Assembly: GCA_946183415.1 (NCBI GenBank)
Contig: CAMHAM010000020.1
Span: forward strand, 1 to 44,493
Reading direction: 5' to 3'
From: an uncultured Prevotella sp.
Lineage (GTDB): Bacteria > Bacteroidota > Bacteroidia > Bacteroidales > Bacteroidaceae
DNA length: 44,493 nt
A model generated the notes under the pieces. That model made no database searches, was not told the origin of the DNA, and saw only the letters and a list, made by a program, of their open reading frames with translations. Positions 24,801-31,519 of this stretch are shown here, one piece after another; the first letter of the stretch is position 1, and every line of letters starts with the position of its first letter. A program made the translations under genes and the position numbers.

Positions 24801-25145
24801 AGTACCGTAACCTACAACTACCACGTCATTCAGCATCTGAGCGTCTTCTTTCATAACGACTGTGATGTTGTTCTTTCCAGCTACCTTCACTTTCTGGGTG
24901 GTGTAGCCTACATAAGAGATTTCGAGAGTAGCGTTTGAGGCTGTTTCAACAGAGAAATTACCATTGAAGTCGGTAATTGCTCCAATGTTTGAGCCAGCTA
25001 CCTTTACAGTTGCACCGATGATCGGTTCACCTGCTTCATCATTCACCGTTCCCTTGATGACGCTCTGAGCCATAGCTCCCAGAGGGAACAAACAGAGCAA
25101 GAACAGTGCCATTAACGGCTTTTGCAGTGATTTAAAATTCCACAT
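21813..25145 (-). CDS. SusC/RagA family TonB-dependent outer-membrane transporter
   Basis: This 1110-aa importer has a signal peptide (to about residue 26, GAMAQ), a carboxypeptidase-regulatory-like beta-sandwich (about 28-105, IKGTVNDEAGEPIIGATVKV), the SusC signature MLNDVVVVGYGTMKKSDISG (TonB-box region), a plug domain with PLYVVDGVQVGN and IEILKDASATAIYGSAGANG, and a long beta-barrel ending in an aromatic strand (GGINVTF). It imports oligosaccharides with the SusD partner using TonB energy. The divergent GH43 genes point to arabinose-containing glycans. The promoter element is at 25218-25225, giving a leader of about 65 nt. Confidence 0.95.
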   Translation of the reverse strand: MWNFKSLQKPLMALFLLCLFPLGAMAQSVIKGTVNDEAGEPIIGATVKVAGSNIGAITDFNGNFSVETASNATLEISYVGYTTQKVKVAGKNNITVVMKEDAQMLNDVVVVGYGTMKKSDISGSVATVDQEAVMKRVPQNIGQALQGAAAGVMVSQQDGSPDGKAAIRIRGVGTINGDASPLYVVDGVQVGNNADFVNPSDIERIEILKDASATAIYGSAGANGVVMITTKHGQKGHTNITITADFGLQTLPYKLKVLGLNDYAAAIKEAKSNDGAMFINQIWNANPSSLREVNWQKEMIRAALRQQYGASVNGGNDKTTYNISFGYNHVNGLVINSNYQRFTTRANITSKINKYLEIGGDINYTHSESHGSNASMGNNQNLSSLRDFASMTPTLDYYDQNDASKEIIHPYLANPDGAPGSYGAGYLMTPNGWEGNTSIAANPYATQMENGERARNGYDRIQTTAFVDVTFFELAHHKLDIRSQGTYTYWGNNSSDYTGGRTRWNQIGGNWTEVLLPSGSDQSFAFSLNNSHGYSLGLQTYLTYNLDFTNHNLTLMLGNEVGKSWGQWTSASAREFDSLENRNIKLTNKPDDIQGNGAYNADVHTISYFARASYTLMDRYIITGTVRKDGSSNFSGGNRWGTFPSVAGAWRISEEPFLRDVKFVNNLKLRVGWGQTGNAGGVAGKSIAALNSNGGNNAVIFYPSSPGVAGAFGGNRDRQGGWQADLVDTNLKWETTEMTNIGIDFAFLNDFDITLDYFIKKTKDLLLYQQIRPTAGFTQIYTNYGEIENKGFEFAIGYHHNFNKDFSLNARLTGSTIKNKVKKMGDPLYNTASGNNGASAYDGSQVGAIDGNGDWNNHSICKEGEAVGSYYGYITDGIIKDQADLQAYLAKLGGSESGVPNDEMTKVDGDHPLSVGDMKFKDINNDGRIDSDDRQILGNGFPALNYGLTVGATYKDWDFNLYMYGVFGQDILSYSAMKMSSMRQLDDQCTPNILAEAYDQAFRNGNGSLPRLSIIDSNRNYRVSDMWVKNGNFLRISNLQVGYTLPQNFSKKLAIQKARIYLGVSNLLTISGYNKYGDPECGSGSVLYAGLDTGRYPQPRTFMGGINVTF

Positions 25146-25217
25146 AATTTAATGAATTAGTTAGATAATTGTTATGATAATGTAGATTTATAATTGTTAT
25201 TGTTCACATTTCGTGTG

Positions 25218-25225
25218 CAAAGATA
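25218..25225 (-). promoter_or_regulatory. -7 promoter element of susC-susD
   Basis: TATCTTTG on the minus strand fits TAnnTTTG, 72 bp upstream of the susC ATG. No clear -33 match is seen, as expected for an activator-dependent promoter. Confidence 0.65.
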
Positions 25226-25288
25226 TTATAATTTTAACTTAAATACTTTATTTATTGTAACGCAGACTTTGTTTATTAGGCATTTATG

Positions 25289-25330
25289 TTGCAAATGTTA
25301 CATCTCACAAAATCCCTGTTACATTTGCAA
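25289..25330. promoter_or_regulatory. Paired operator candidate between susC and the GH43 genes
   Basis: TTGCAAATGTTACA (25289-25302) and TGTTACATTTGCAA (25317-25330) form an inverted repeat with 13 of 14 positions matching. Each also contains TGTTACAT (25296-25303 and 25317-25324), a direct repeat with a 21-bp period, two helical turns. The site lies about 77-118 bp upstream of the predicted susC start and a similar distance upstream of the GH43 start, where an activator such as a hybrid two-component regulator would bind. No such regulator is in the window. Confidence 0.6.
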
Positions 25331-25406
25331 AAGTATTTGCCTTAATTACAAGTAATATTAATTAAACTATTTATAAGAAAATGCATCTAATATCATGAAT
25401 ATTTAG

Positions 25407-25414
25407 TATATTTG
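25407..25414 (+). promoter_or_regulatory. -7 promoter element of the GH43 operon
   Basis: TATATTTG fits TAnnTTTG, 46 bp upstream of the first GH43 ATG. No -33 match is evident. Confidence 0.65.
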
Positions 25415-25460
25415 CACCGAAAGTTCAACTATTCACTAACAAAAACGTTAAATAACGCCA

Positions 25461-27584
25461 ATGAAAAAATTACTAAGTTTAGTTTTCATGGGTGTGCCGC
25501 TCTTGACAGTGGCACAGAACCCAGTCATCCGCGACCAGTTTGCCGCTGACCCAACTGCGCGCGTATTTAATAATAAGGTGTATGTCTACCCATCGCACGA
25601 CATCATGCCTCCTGCCGGACAAAGACAGGACTGGTTCTGTATGGCAGACTACCATGTGTTCTCTTCTGAGAACCTGACTGATTGGACCGACCACGGTATG
25701 ATCATTTCTCAGGAGACCGTTCCCTGGGGTAATCCTGAGGGCTATTCCATGTGGGCACCCGACTGTGTCTACAAGAACGGGAAGTATTATTTCTATTTCC
25801 CCAATGCACCAAGGGGTGGACGTGGTTTCGGCATCGGTGTCGCTACAGCCACTACCCCCGAAGGTCCGTTCAAGTGCGAGGCTGAACCTATCAAGGGCGT
25901 CTCTGGCATCGATCCCTGTGTACTCATCGACGACGATGGGCAGGCTTATATCTACTGGAGTGGTATGGGCATCCGTGGTGCCAAGCTGAAGAGTAATATG
26001 CTCGAACTCGATGGTGAACTGCAGGAAGTGCAATTCCCAAAGCGTGAAGGCATGCCTGAGATGCCCCCGATGAAGGTGGGCGGTCAGGTGATGGAAGGGC
26101 TGCCTGAAGGATTTAAGGAGGGTCCCTTCGCCTTCAAACGTGGCGAATGGTATTATCTCTCCTTCCCATGGGTACGTGGCGACACCAGCGACGGCAAGAA
26201 TCCTACGGAGACCTTGGCTTATGCCATGTCGAAGTCGCCGCTCGGTCCTTGGGACTTTAAGGGCATCATCATGGCTGAGCACGACAATACCTGTTGGACC
26301 AACCACCACAGTCTCGTAGAATACAAGGGGCAGTGGTATCTGTTCTATCATCGCAACCACTTCTCTCCCCGAGATGACAAACGTCGCTCTGTCTGCATCG
26401 AAAAGGTCAGCTTCAATCCCGACGGCACCATACAGGAGGTTTTCCAGACCAAACGTGGTGTTGGCGTCAATCTGGCCACCGAGAAGATCGAGATCGACCG
26501 TTATAGTGATGCCAGTACTGATGTCACCACTCAGCTGATCGATACCATTAACACGTTCCGCAGCTTCCAGGCCACTCTTCCCGCTAAGGGCAGCTGGCTC
26601 CGCTACAATGACATCGACTTCAACTGTCTGACCGACGGTTATCTGGTGATTTCTGCCAAGGCTGCAGAGAACACCTCTTTCTATATTCGTGAGAAGAGCA
26701 CCAACGGCAAGATTTTGGCCAAAATCGACATGACCGTGAAGCCCGAGACACCTGCCGGCATGCCAGCCATGTTCCGTCGTGACTTCAGCAACCAGTGGCT
26801 GACGATGACGGCCCCATTGGCTTTCACGCCAAAGGGTGTCAGCGACCTGGTCATCACTTGTGAGGGCGATGCTGGTGTCTGTGTCGACTGGATCCAATTT
26901 AAGAACCGTCCTAAGTACTTCTCACCTGCTACGGCTCAGCCTGCACAGCCCGATAAAGACGGTTTCATCCGTCGCTGGCTGCTTCTGGAGCCTATCGACA
27001 AGCCCAATCCTGGCAATACCGTCTTCACAGACTCTTACCTGCGTGAGCATTTCAACAGGGAATACTTCAAAGGTCAGCAGACCATCCTGCCGAAGGACGG
27101 TCAGAAGGTGAAGGCTACCTTCAAGCAGGAACAAGCACCTGCAGGCTTCGGACGCGGCGCTGCGGCTCCTGCCCAGCCTGAGGTGAAGACTGTCACCCAG
27201 ACGCTGACATGGCATGCGCTCGACAGCGAGAACTACAACGTGAAGCTCTTCCGCTTTGCCGAGAAGTGGGGACAGCAAGTCTATGGTGTCCTCTTCTGGG
27301 CTGTAACGATCATCGACTGCAATGAAGACATCGAGAACGTCCGTCTGGCTGTTGGATCCAACTCTGCCTCGATGTGGTGGCTCAACGGTAAGGAGGCACT
27401 CCTACTCTCTGGCGACCGCCGTATGGTGAAGGACGACGGCATGTCGCCCCGTCTGACGCTGAAGAAAGGTCGCAATATCCTGCGTGGTGCCATCATCAAC
27501 GGCCCGGGCATGAGCGACTTCTGCGTCCGTTTCCTCGACGAGAAAGGTAACCCTGTCACTAACTATTCAATCAAAGCTCAATAA
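25461..27584 (+). CDS. GH43 glycoside hydrolase (xylosidase/arabinofuranosidase type) with large C-terminal extension
   Basis: A 707-aa exported enzyme with a signal peptide ending TVAQ (residue 19). The five-bladed GH43 propeller spans about 20-330, with the expected acidic triad: D30 in AADPTARV (general base), D151 in GIDPCVLIDDDG, and E220 in FKEGPFAF (general acid). Residues about 350-480 form a CBM6-like jelly roll (ending GDAGVCVDWIQFKNRP). The last ~200 residues (FIRRWLLLEPIDKPNPG onward) form an additional domain I do not recognise. It should remove arabinose or xylose from plant polysaccharide. It heads a two-gene operon; the next GH43 starts 1 bp after its stop. Confidence 0.88.
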   Translation: MKKLLSLVFMGVPLLTVAQNPVIRDQFAADPTARVFNNKVYVYPSHDIMPPAGQRQDWFCMADYHVFSSENLTDWTDHGMIISQETVPWGNPEGYSMWAPDCVYKNGKYYFYFPNAPRGGRGFGIGVATATTPEGPFKCEAEPIKGVSGIDPCVLIDDDGQAYIYWSGMGIRGAKLKSNMLELDGELQEVQFPKREGMPEMPPMKVGGQVMEGLPEGFKEGPFAFKRGEWYYLSFPWVRGDTSDGKNPTETLAYAMSKSPLGPWDFKGIIMAEHDNTCWTNHHSLVEYKGQWYLFYHRNHFSPRDDKRRSVCIEKVSFNPDGTIQEVFQTKRGVGVNLATEKIEIDRYSDASTDVTTQLIDTINTFRSFQATLPAKGSWLRYNDIDFNCLTDGYLVISAKAAENTSFYIREKSTNGKILAKIDMTVKPETPAGMPAMFRRDFSNQWLTMTAPLAFTPKGVSDLVITCEGDAGVCVDWIQFKNRPKYFSPATAQPAQPDKDGFIRRWLLLEPIDKPNPGNTVFTDSYLREHFNREYFKGQQTILPKDGQKVKATFKQEQAPAGFGRGAAAPAQPEVKTVTQTLTWHALDSENYNVKLFRFAEKWGQQVYGVLFWAVTIIDCNEDIENVRLAVGSNSASMWWLNGKEALLLSGDRRMVKDDGMSPRLTLKKGRNILRGAIINGPGMSDFCVRFLDEKGNPVTNYSIKAQ

Positions 27585-27585
27585 T

Positions 27586-29037
27586 ATGAAAAGACTACAT
27601 ACAATTCTGGCGGCATTGGTCCTTGCTACAGCCGCTCAAGCACAAATCGGCGAACCCTATATCCACGACCCCTCGACACTGGCCGAGTGCGATGGTAAGT
27701 ATTACACTTTCGGCACTGGCGGAGGTGGCCTCATTAGCGACGACGGCTGGAGTTGGCACAGTGGTGCCGACCGCCCTGGTGGCGGTGCTGCCCCCGACGT
27801 CCTGAAGATCGGCGACCGTTACCTCTGCATCTATGGTGCCACAGGCGGTGGCCTCGGTGGCGGTCATGCTGGCCGCATCCTGACGATGTGGAACAAGACG
27901 CTCGACCCGAAGTCGCCCGACTTCAAGTGGAGTGAGGCTGTCGAGGTCTGCTACTCCGACGGTATGGAGGATCAGGATGCCATCGACCCGGGTCTGCTGC
28001 TCGATCCTACGACAGGCCGTCTCTGGGTGAGCTACGGCACGTATTTCGGTACCATCCGTCTCATCGAACTCGATCCCAAGACTGGTTTCCGTGTCAAGGG
28101 TAATAAGGAGAAGGACATTGCCATCGACTGCGAGGCTTCCGACCTGATGTATCGCGATGGCTGGTATTACCTGCTTGGCACCCACGGCACCTGCTGCGAC
28201 GGTGTCAACTCCACCTATAACATCGTGGTTGGCCGTTCCAAGAGCGTGGAAGGCCCGTATCTCGACAATGTAGGCCGCGACATGTTCCATGGTGGTGGTA
28301 AGATGGTGGTGGCTGCCGGCGACCGTAAAGCCGGTGCCGGTCACTTCGGACGTACCATCATCGATGAAGGTGTTGAGGTATGTTCCTTCCACTGGGAGGC
28401 CGACTTCGACCTGAGTGGCCGCAGCGTGCTGGCTGTCCGTCCGCTGCTTTGGAAGAATGGCTGGCCTTATGCTGGCGACCAGTTCAAGGGTGGCACCTTC
28501 GAGATCGAGAGTGAGCGTCGTGGCTATGCCCTCGAACTGGCTGTCGATTTCGTCCGCATCCAGCAGGAGCGTCAGGGATGGTTCAACCGCGAGCAGATGC
28601 AACAGCCTCCCAAGCCCATTGCCAACCAGACATTGGCTGAGGTGATCGGTACATGGCCTGAGGGCGACATTCCTGCCCGCATCGGCAACTATATGTTCCG
28701 TCCTCACCAGCGCTGGACCATCACCCCTGTCAACGAGGCTGGTGGCTATCTCAGCAATCCTTACTTCAAGATCACCATCGAAGGTACTGAGCGCGCCCTT
28801 ACCGCTACTGCCGACAAGGAGGTGACCACCGTTCCTGCCTATACAGGCGCTGACGAACAACTCTGGCGCATCGAACAGCTCACCGATGGCACCTTCCGCA
28901 TCATGCCGAAGGCCATCCCCGGACAGAAGGGTGTCAATTGCCGCTACTGCCTCTACTCTGCCGGCGACTCTACGCCTACGCTGGCCGAATATGATTTCAA
29001 GAGCGATAATTCCAAGTGGAACTTCCGCAACCAGTAA
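27586..29037 (+). CDS. GH43 arabinan endo-1,5-alpha-L-arabinanase-like enzyme
   Basis: A 483-aa exported enzyme (signal peptide to AQAQ, residue 20). The GH43 triad is D28 in YIHDPSTL, D134 in AIDPGLLLD and E183 in DCEASDLMYR; the following HGTCCDGVNSTYNIVVGRS is a hallmark of endo-arabinanases. The C-terminal ~110 residues (from RPHQRWTITPV, with DEQLWRIEQ) look like a beta-trefoil or arabinanase C-terminal beta domain. Gly-rich loops (GTGGGGL, GATGGGLGGGHAG) are unusual. It follows the first GH43 gene by 1 bp. Substrate specificity for alpha-1,5-arabinan is inferred from motifs. Confidence 0.85.
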   Translation: MKRLHTILAALVLATAAQAQIGEPYIHDPSTLAECDGKYYTFGTGGGGLISDDGWSWHSGADRPGGGAAPDVLKIGDRYLCIYGATGGGLGGGHAGRILTMWNKTLDPKSPDFKWSEAVEVCYSDGMEDQDAIDPGLLLDPTTGRLWVSYGTYFGTIRLIELDPKTGFRVKGNKEKDIAIDCEASDLMYRDGWYYLLGTHGTCCDGVNSTYNIVVGRSKSVEGPYLDNVGRDMFHGGGKMVVAAGDRKAGAGHFGRTIIDEGVEVCSFHWEADFDLSGRSVLAVRPLLWKNGWPYAGDQFKGGTFEIESERRGYALELAVDFVRIQQERQGWFNREQMQQPPKPIANQTLAEVIGTWPEGDIPARIGNYMFRPHQRWTITPVNEAGGYLSNPYFKITIEGTERALTATADKEVTTVPAYTGADEQLWRIEQLTDGTFRIMPKAIPGQKGVNCRYCLYSAGDSTPTLAEYDFKSDNSKWNFRNQ

Positions 29038-29102
29038 AACTGTCAAGCCGAGTACTCCGGCTATGAGTAATGTGGGCTATTCGAACCCTGCGCGCGCTGT
29101 GG

Positions 29103-29171
29103 CGAGCCACGTGGATCGAGGGGTTCGAGCTACGTGGGTCGCAACCGTCGAGCTACGTGCCTCGCCGTCAT
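29103..29171. repeat. Three 23-bp tandem units beginning CGAGCYACGTG
   Basis: CGAGCCACGTG at 29103 and CGAGCTACGTG at 29126 and 29149 are spaced exactly 23 bp apart, with diverged remainders of each unit. It sits between the arabinanase stop and the operon terminator. Confidence 0.7.
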
Positions 29172-29187
29172 CGGGCGCCGTCACCCC

Positions 29188-29226
29188 AAGGGCGTAAAGG
29201 GGTCAGGAGATTCTACGCCCTTTTCG
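29188..29226 (+). terminator. Probable terminator of the GH43 operon
   Basis: AAGGGCGTA (29188-29196) pairs perfectly with TACGCCCTT (29214-29222) around a 17-nt loop, with a short T-run (TTTTC). It lies about 150 bp after the arabinanase stop. Confidence 0.55.
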
Positions 29227-29242
29227 ATTGATGTGCGCTTGA

Positions 29243-29317
29243 GCCTCTCGCTAGGGTCAGGACCCGACGAAAAAGTCGCGAGCGACTTTACGTCGGTGCC
29301 AGACCCCAGTGAGAGGC
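29243..29317. repeat. 75-bp imperfect palindromic element
   Basis: The left arm (29243-29279) and right arm (29282-29317) are complementary along about 36 bp with scattered mismatches, centred on GTCGCGAGCGAC. The outermost 17 bp of the right arm is the first unit of the tandem array at 29301-29385. It resembles a REP-like or fold-back element. Confidence 0.8.
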
Positions 29318-29385
29318 AGACCCCAGTGAGAGGCAGACCCCAGTGAGAGGCAGACCCCAGTGAGAGGCAGACCCCAGCGAGAGGC
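29301..29385. repeat. Five tandem copies of a 17-bp unit (AGACCCCAGTGAGAGGC)
   Basis: Units start at 29301, 29318, 29335, 29352 and 29369. The first four are identical; the fifth has CGAG in place of TGAG, which complements the left palindrome arm better (CTCG). The array appears to be a reiteration of the right arm tip of the 75-bp palindrome. Confidence 0.9.
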
Positions 29386-29388
29386 GAC

Positions 29389-30540
29389 TTACAGATGGAG
29401 GCCGAGGCCCAGCATCAGGTTATTGGGGTAGTGGAAGTCGTAAAGACTGTAGCCGATATGGAGGTAAGCCTGGCGCATGATGGAAATCTTCAGTGCCAGT
29501 ATCTCATAGAAGCCCTTCAGGTCGCCAGAACCCGCATTGACGAGGTTATGGCCCACGCCGAAGTTGATGGTGAAATAAGGCATGACGAACTCGACGCGAC
29601 CAGAGAGTCCGAGTCCCACCTTACGATACCAAGCCGGTTGGTGGATGTAATCTTCCGAGCCACGCCACTTCTCAGCTTGCAGAGCTTTGTCATCGATCTC
29701 GATGTTGGCACTGCCATCATAGGAGGCATCGAGCGAGGCCCCGAGGTTGAGCCAGTGATTCAGGTGATAGAGAGGATTGAAGTGGAAACCGGCGACACCA
29801 TAAGCGCCTGGCATGGGATAGGAACCGTTGGTGGTCTCGACACCCTTGCGCTTCCAGGCGCCCCAGAGCGTGAGATCCCACAGCCAATGGCGCTCAGAGG
29901 GTGGTACGGCAACGGGCTGTTGGCGGGGCAGCTGACGGTTGAAGTACCAAGCGACGCTGGCACGGACTCCCACCACGTTAAGACCTGCATTGGGAATAGA
30001 GGTGTTGCCGTTGCTGTAATGGGTGAAGGTGGCGCCAAGGTTGAGGTCGCACTGACGTGAGAGCATCCAACGGAGGTAGATGTCGGCATCGAGATAGGCA
30101 GTCAATTTAGAGCCGATGACGCGGTTCTCGGGATGCTCCTTCTCGTCGTAGGCCTTCCAGCCGTAGGTAAGACCCAGGTTCCACTCGTAGTTGAGCGACA
30201 GTCTGCTAGAGAGGCTCTTGATGGTGGCTCCCTGGAAGAGATAGGCCGAGACGGGATTGCCCAGTTGGGGGTTGAAATGGTGATAGGAAAGGCCGGCGCC
30301 CTGATAGACACCCTTATATATAACAGCCTCCCGAGAACCCTCAGGAGGCAAAAAGGCATACTTCAGGTGCGCCACAAACGAACGGTTCATCATACGAACC
30401 TCAGTATTGTTACCTTTCAGGAACGCGTTCGTATGAAGGATGATACCCGGCACGACCTCAGCTTCGAGGCGATGGACACGGGCACTATCGTCAGAGGCAG
30501 CTGTGGCAGCGACGGCCCAGGCCATCGCTGTCACAAGCAT
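29389..30540 (-). CDS. Acyloxyacyl hydrolase, PagL-like lipid A 3-O-deacylase
   Basis: A 383-aa outer-membrane beta-barrel enzyme with an N-terminal signal (ends around AATAAS). The PagL-type motif THYSNGNTSIPNAG carries the catalytic His and Ser (H174, S176). Alternating aromatic beta-strands continue to the end (LMLGLGLHL). Family members remove an ester-linked acyl chain from lipid A in the outer leaflet, changing immune recognition and membrane packing. I chose ATG at 30540, which follows the ompA stop by 1 bp; a GTG at 30552 overlapping ompA is the alternative. It is co-transcribed with the OmpA lipoprotein gene. At 383 aa it is much longer than PagL itself, as is usual for the Bacteroidota form. 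Confidence 0.8.
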   Translation of the reverse strand: MLVTAMAWAVAATAASDDSARVHRLEAEVVPGIILHTNAFLKGNNTEVRMMNRSFVAHLKYAFLPPEGSREAVIYKGVYQGAGLSYHHFNPQLGNPVSAYLFQGATIKSLSSRLSLNYEWNLGLTYGWKAYDEKEHPENRVIGSKLTAYLDADIYLRWMLSRQCDLNLGATFTHYSNGNTSIPNAGLNVVGVRASVAWYFNRQLPRQQPVAVPPSERHWLWDLTLWGAWKRKGVETTNGSYPMPGAYGVAGFHFNPLYHLNHWLNLGASLDASYDGSANIEIDDKALQAEKWRGSEDYIHQPAWYRKVGLGLSGRVEFVMPYFTINFGVGHNLVNAGSGDLKGFYEILALKISIMRQAYLHIGYSLYDFHYPNNLMLGLGLHL

Positions 30541-30541
30541 C

Positions 30542-31399
30542 TTACTTCTCACCGTCGGGAGCCTGCCCGATCAGATCCATGAATTCATCGAGCTTAGGAG
30601 TGATGATAATCTGCGTGCGGCGGTTGCGCTGCTTGCCAAGTTCCGTATCGTTGGTGGCAATGGGGTTATACTCGCCACGACCGCCAGCCGTCAGTCGCTT
30701 GGGGTCTACACCGTAGTCGTTCTGCAGGGCTTGAACCACCGACGAAGCGCGCAGCGTGGAGAGGTCCCAGTTGTTACGGATATTGGTCTTCTTGATGGGC
30801 ACATTATCCGTGTTACCCTCAACCAGCACGTCGTAATCCTTGTAGTCCTTGATGATTTTGGCAATCTTCGACAGTGTCTGTGCAGCACGGTTGTTGATCT
30901 CATAAGAGCCGCTCTTATAGAGCATGTTGTCAGCCAACGAGATGTAGACGACGCCCTTGAGCACCTGTACGTCGACCTCCTTCAGCTCGTCCTGCGAGAG
31001 CGAGCGAGTCAGATTGTTCGTCAGCACCATGTTCAGCGAGTCGCTCTTCGACTTCACCTCCACCAGGTGACGGATGTACTGATTCGACTCATTGATCTGA
31101 TCGACGAGTTTCTCGATAGAGATATTGTTCTGTGAAGCGTTCGTAAGGCTCTTATCGAGCGACTCCTGCAGTTTGGCATACTTCGCCTCAGCATTCTTAA
31201 GCGCCTGCTGGAGGCCACGCTGCTGCTCCTCCAGAGCAGTGATGCGGGCGTTCTTCCCTGCCAGGTCCTCACGGGCATCCTGCAGTTTCTCCGTTAGCGA
31301 CTTATTCTCCGTCTGGCAGTTAACCAGATCCTTCTTACTGGCACAGCTGGTCATGATCAGACCCAAGGCCATTGCCATCAAAAATACACTCTTTTTCAT
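30542..31399 (-). CDS. OmpA family peptidoglycan-binding lipoprotein with coiled coil
   Basis: A 285-aa lipoprotein with lipobox LIMTSC (Cys19), a long coiled coil (about 25-125, rich in Leu/Glu/Lys/Asn), then a C-terminal OmpA-like domain (about 150-275). The domain shows LVEGNTDNVPI, IRNNWDLSTLRASSVVQAL and AGGRGEYNPIATNDTE, followed by GKQRNRRTQIII, the standard diaminopimelate-binding pattern. It should tether the outer membrane to peptidoglycan. ATG at 31399 (MKKSVF) is preferred to the TTG at 31405. The promoter is at 31433-31440, and the PagL-like gene follows directly. Confidence 0.9.
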   Translation of the reverse strand: MKKSVFLMAMALGLIMTSCASKKDLVNCQTENKSLTEKLQDAREDLAGKNARITALEEQQRGLQQALKNAEAKYAKLQESLDKSLTNASQNNISIEKLVDQINESNQYIRHLVEVKSKSDSLNMVLTNNLTRSLSQDELKEVDVQVLKGVVYISLADNMLYKSGSYEINNRAAQTLSKIAKIIKDYKDYDVLVEGNTDNVPIKKTNIRNNWDLSTLRASSVVQALQNDYGVDPKRLTAGGRGEYNPIATNDTELGKQRNRRTQIIITPKLDEFMDLIGQAPDGEK

Positions 31400-31432
31400 A
31401 CTCAATTTTGTTCAAAAAACACTTTAACGATG

Positions 31433-31440
31433 CAAATTTA
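31433..31440 (-). promoter_or_regulatory. Promoter of the ompA-pagL-like operon
   Basis: TAAATTTG on the minus strand, with a TTG about 19 bp upstream fitting the -33 position. It is divergent from the M1 peptidase promoter about 55 bp away. Confidence 0.65.
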
Positions 31441-31494
31441 AGCAACAAACCGAAAAAACCAAGAAAAAATGGTGGTTATTAGATTTATTTTAAT

Positions 31495-31502
31495 TAAATT
31501 TG
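31495..31502 (+). promoter_or_regulatory. -7 promoter element of the M1 peptidase gene
   Basis: TAAATTTG fits TAnnTTTG, 17 bp upstream of ATG 31520. It excludes the longer frame starting at 31469. Confidence 0.65.
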
Positions 31503-31519
31503 CAGTCAAAAACCAAATA

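Larger units (their letters stand above)
25146..25460. other. 315-bp divergent promoter region of the polysaccharide utilisation locus
   Basis: An AT-rich gene-free stretch holding the two opposed -7 elements (25218-25225 and 25407-25414) and the paired operator candidate at 25289-25330. A further TGTAAC half-site (reverse of GTTACA) lies at about 25256-25261. No small gene is seen. Confidence 0.7.
29038..29388. other. 351-bp repeat-rich, gene-free spacer between convergent operons
   Basis: GC-rich and unlike neighbouring spacers. In order it holds a 23-bp tandem repeat (29103-29171), a hairpin terminator (29188-29226), a 75-bp inverted repeat (29243-29317) and five 17-bp units (29301-29385) that stop 3 bp before the stop codon of the PagL-like gene. 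No protein gene is supported. Confidence 0.75.

Noticed and set aside
25479..26897. 472-codon minus-strand frame opposite the first GH43 gene
   Set aside because: The + strand encodes a clear GH43 enzyme; the antisense frame has no promoter, signal or motif.
27595..29046. 483-codon minus-strand frame opposite the arabinanase gene
   Set aside because: It spans almost exactly the + strand gene, as expected for an antisense shadow of GC-biased codons.
28886..29197. 103-codon + strand frame spanning the end of the arabinanase gene
   Set aside because: Most of it lies in the wrong frame of the GH43 gene and the rest translates the 23-bp tandem repeat.
29301..29385. CRISPR or attachment site
   Set aside because: The units are contiguous without spacers, and no integrase or tRNA gene is nearby.
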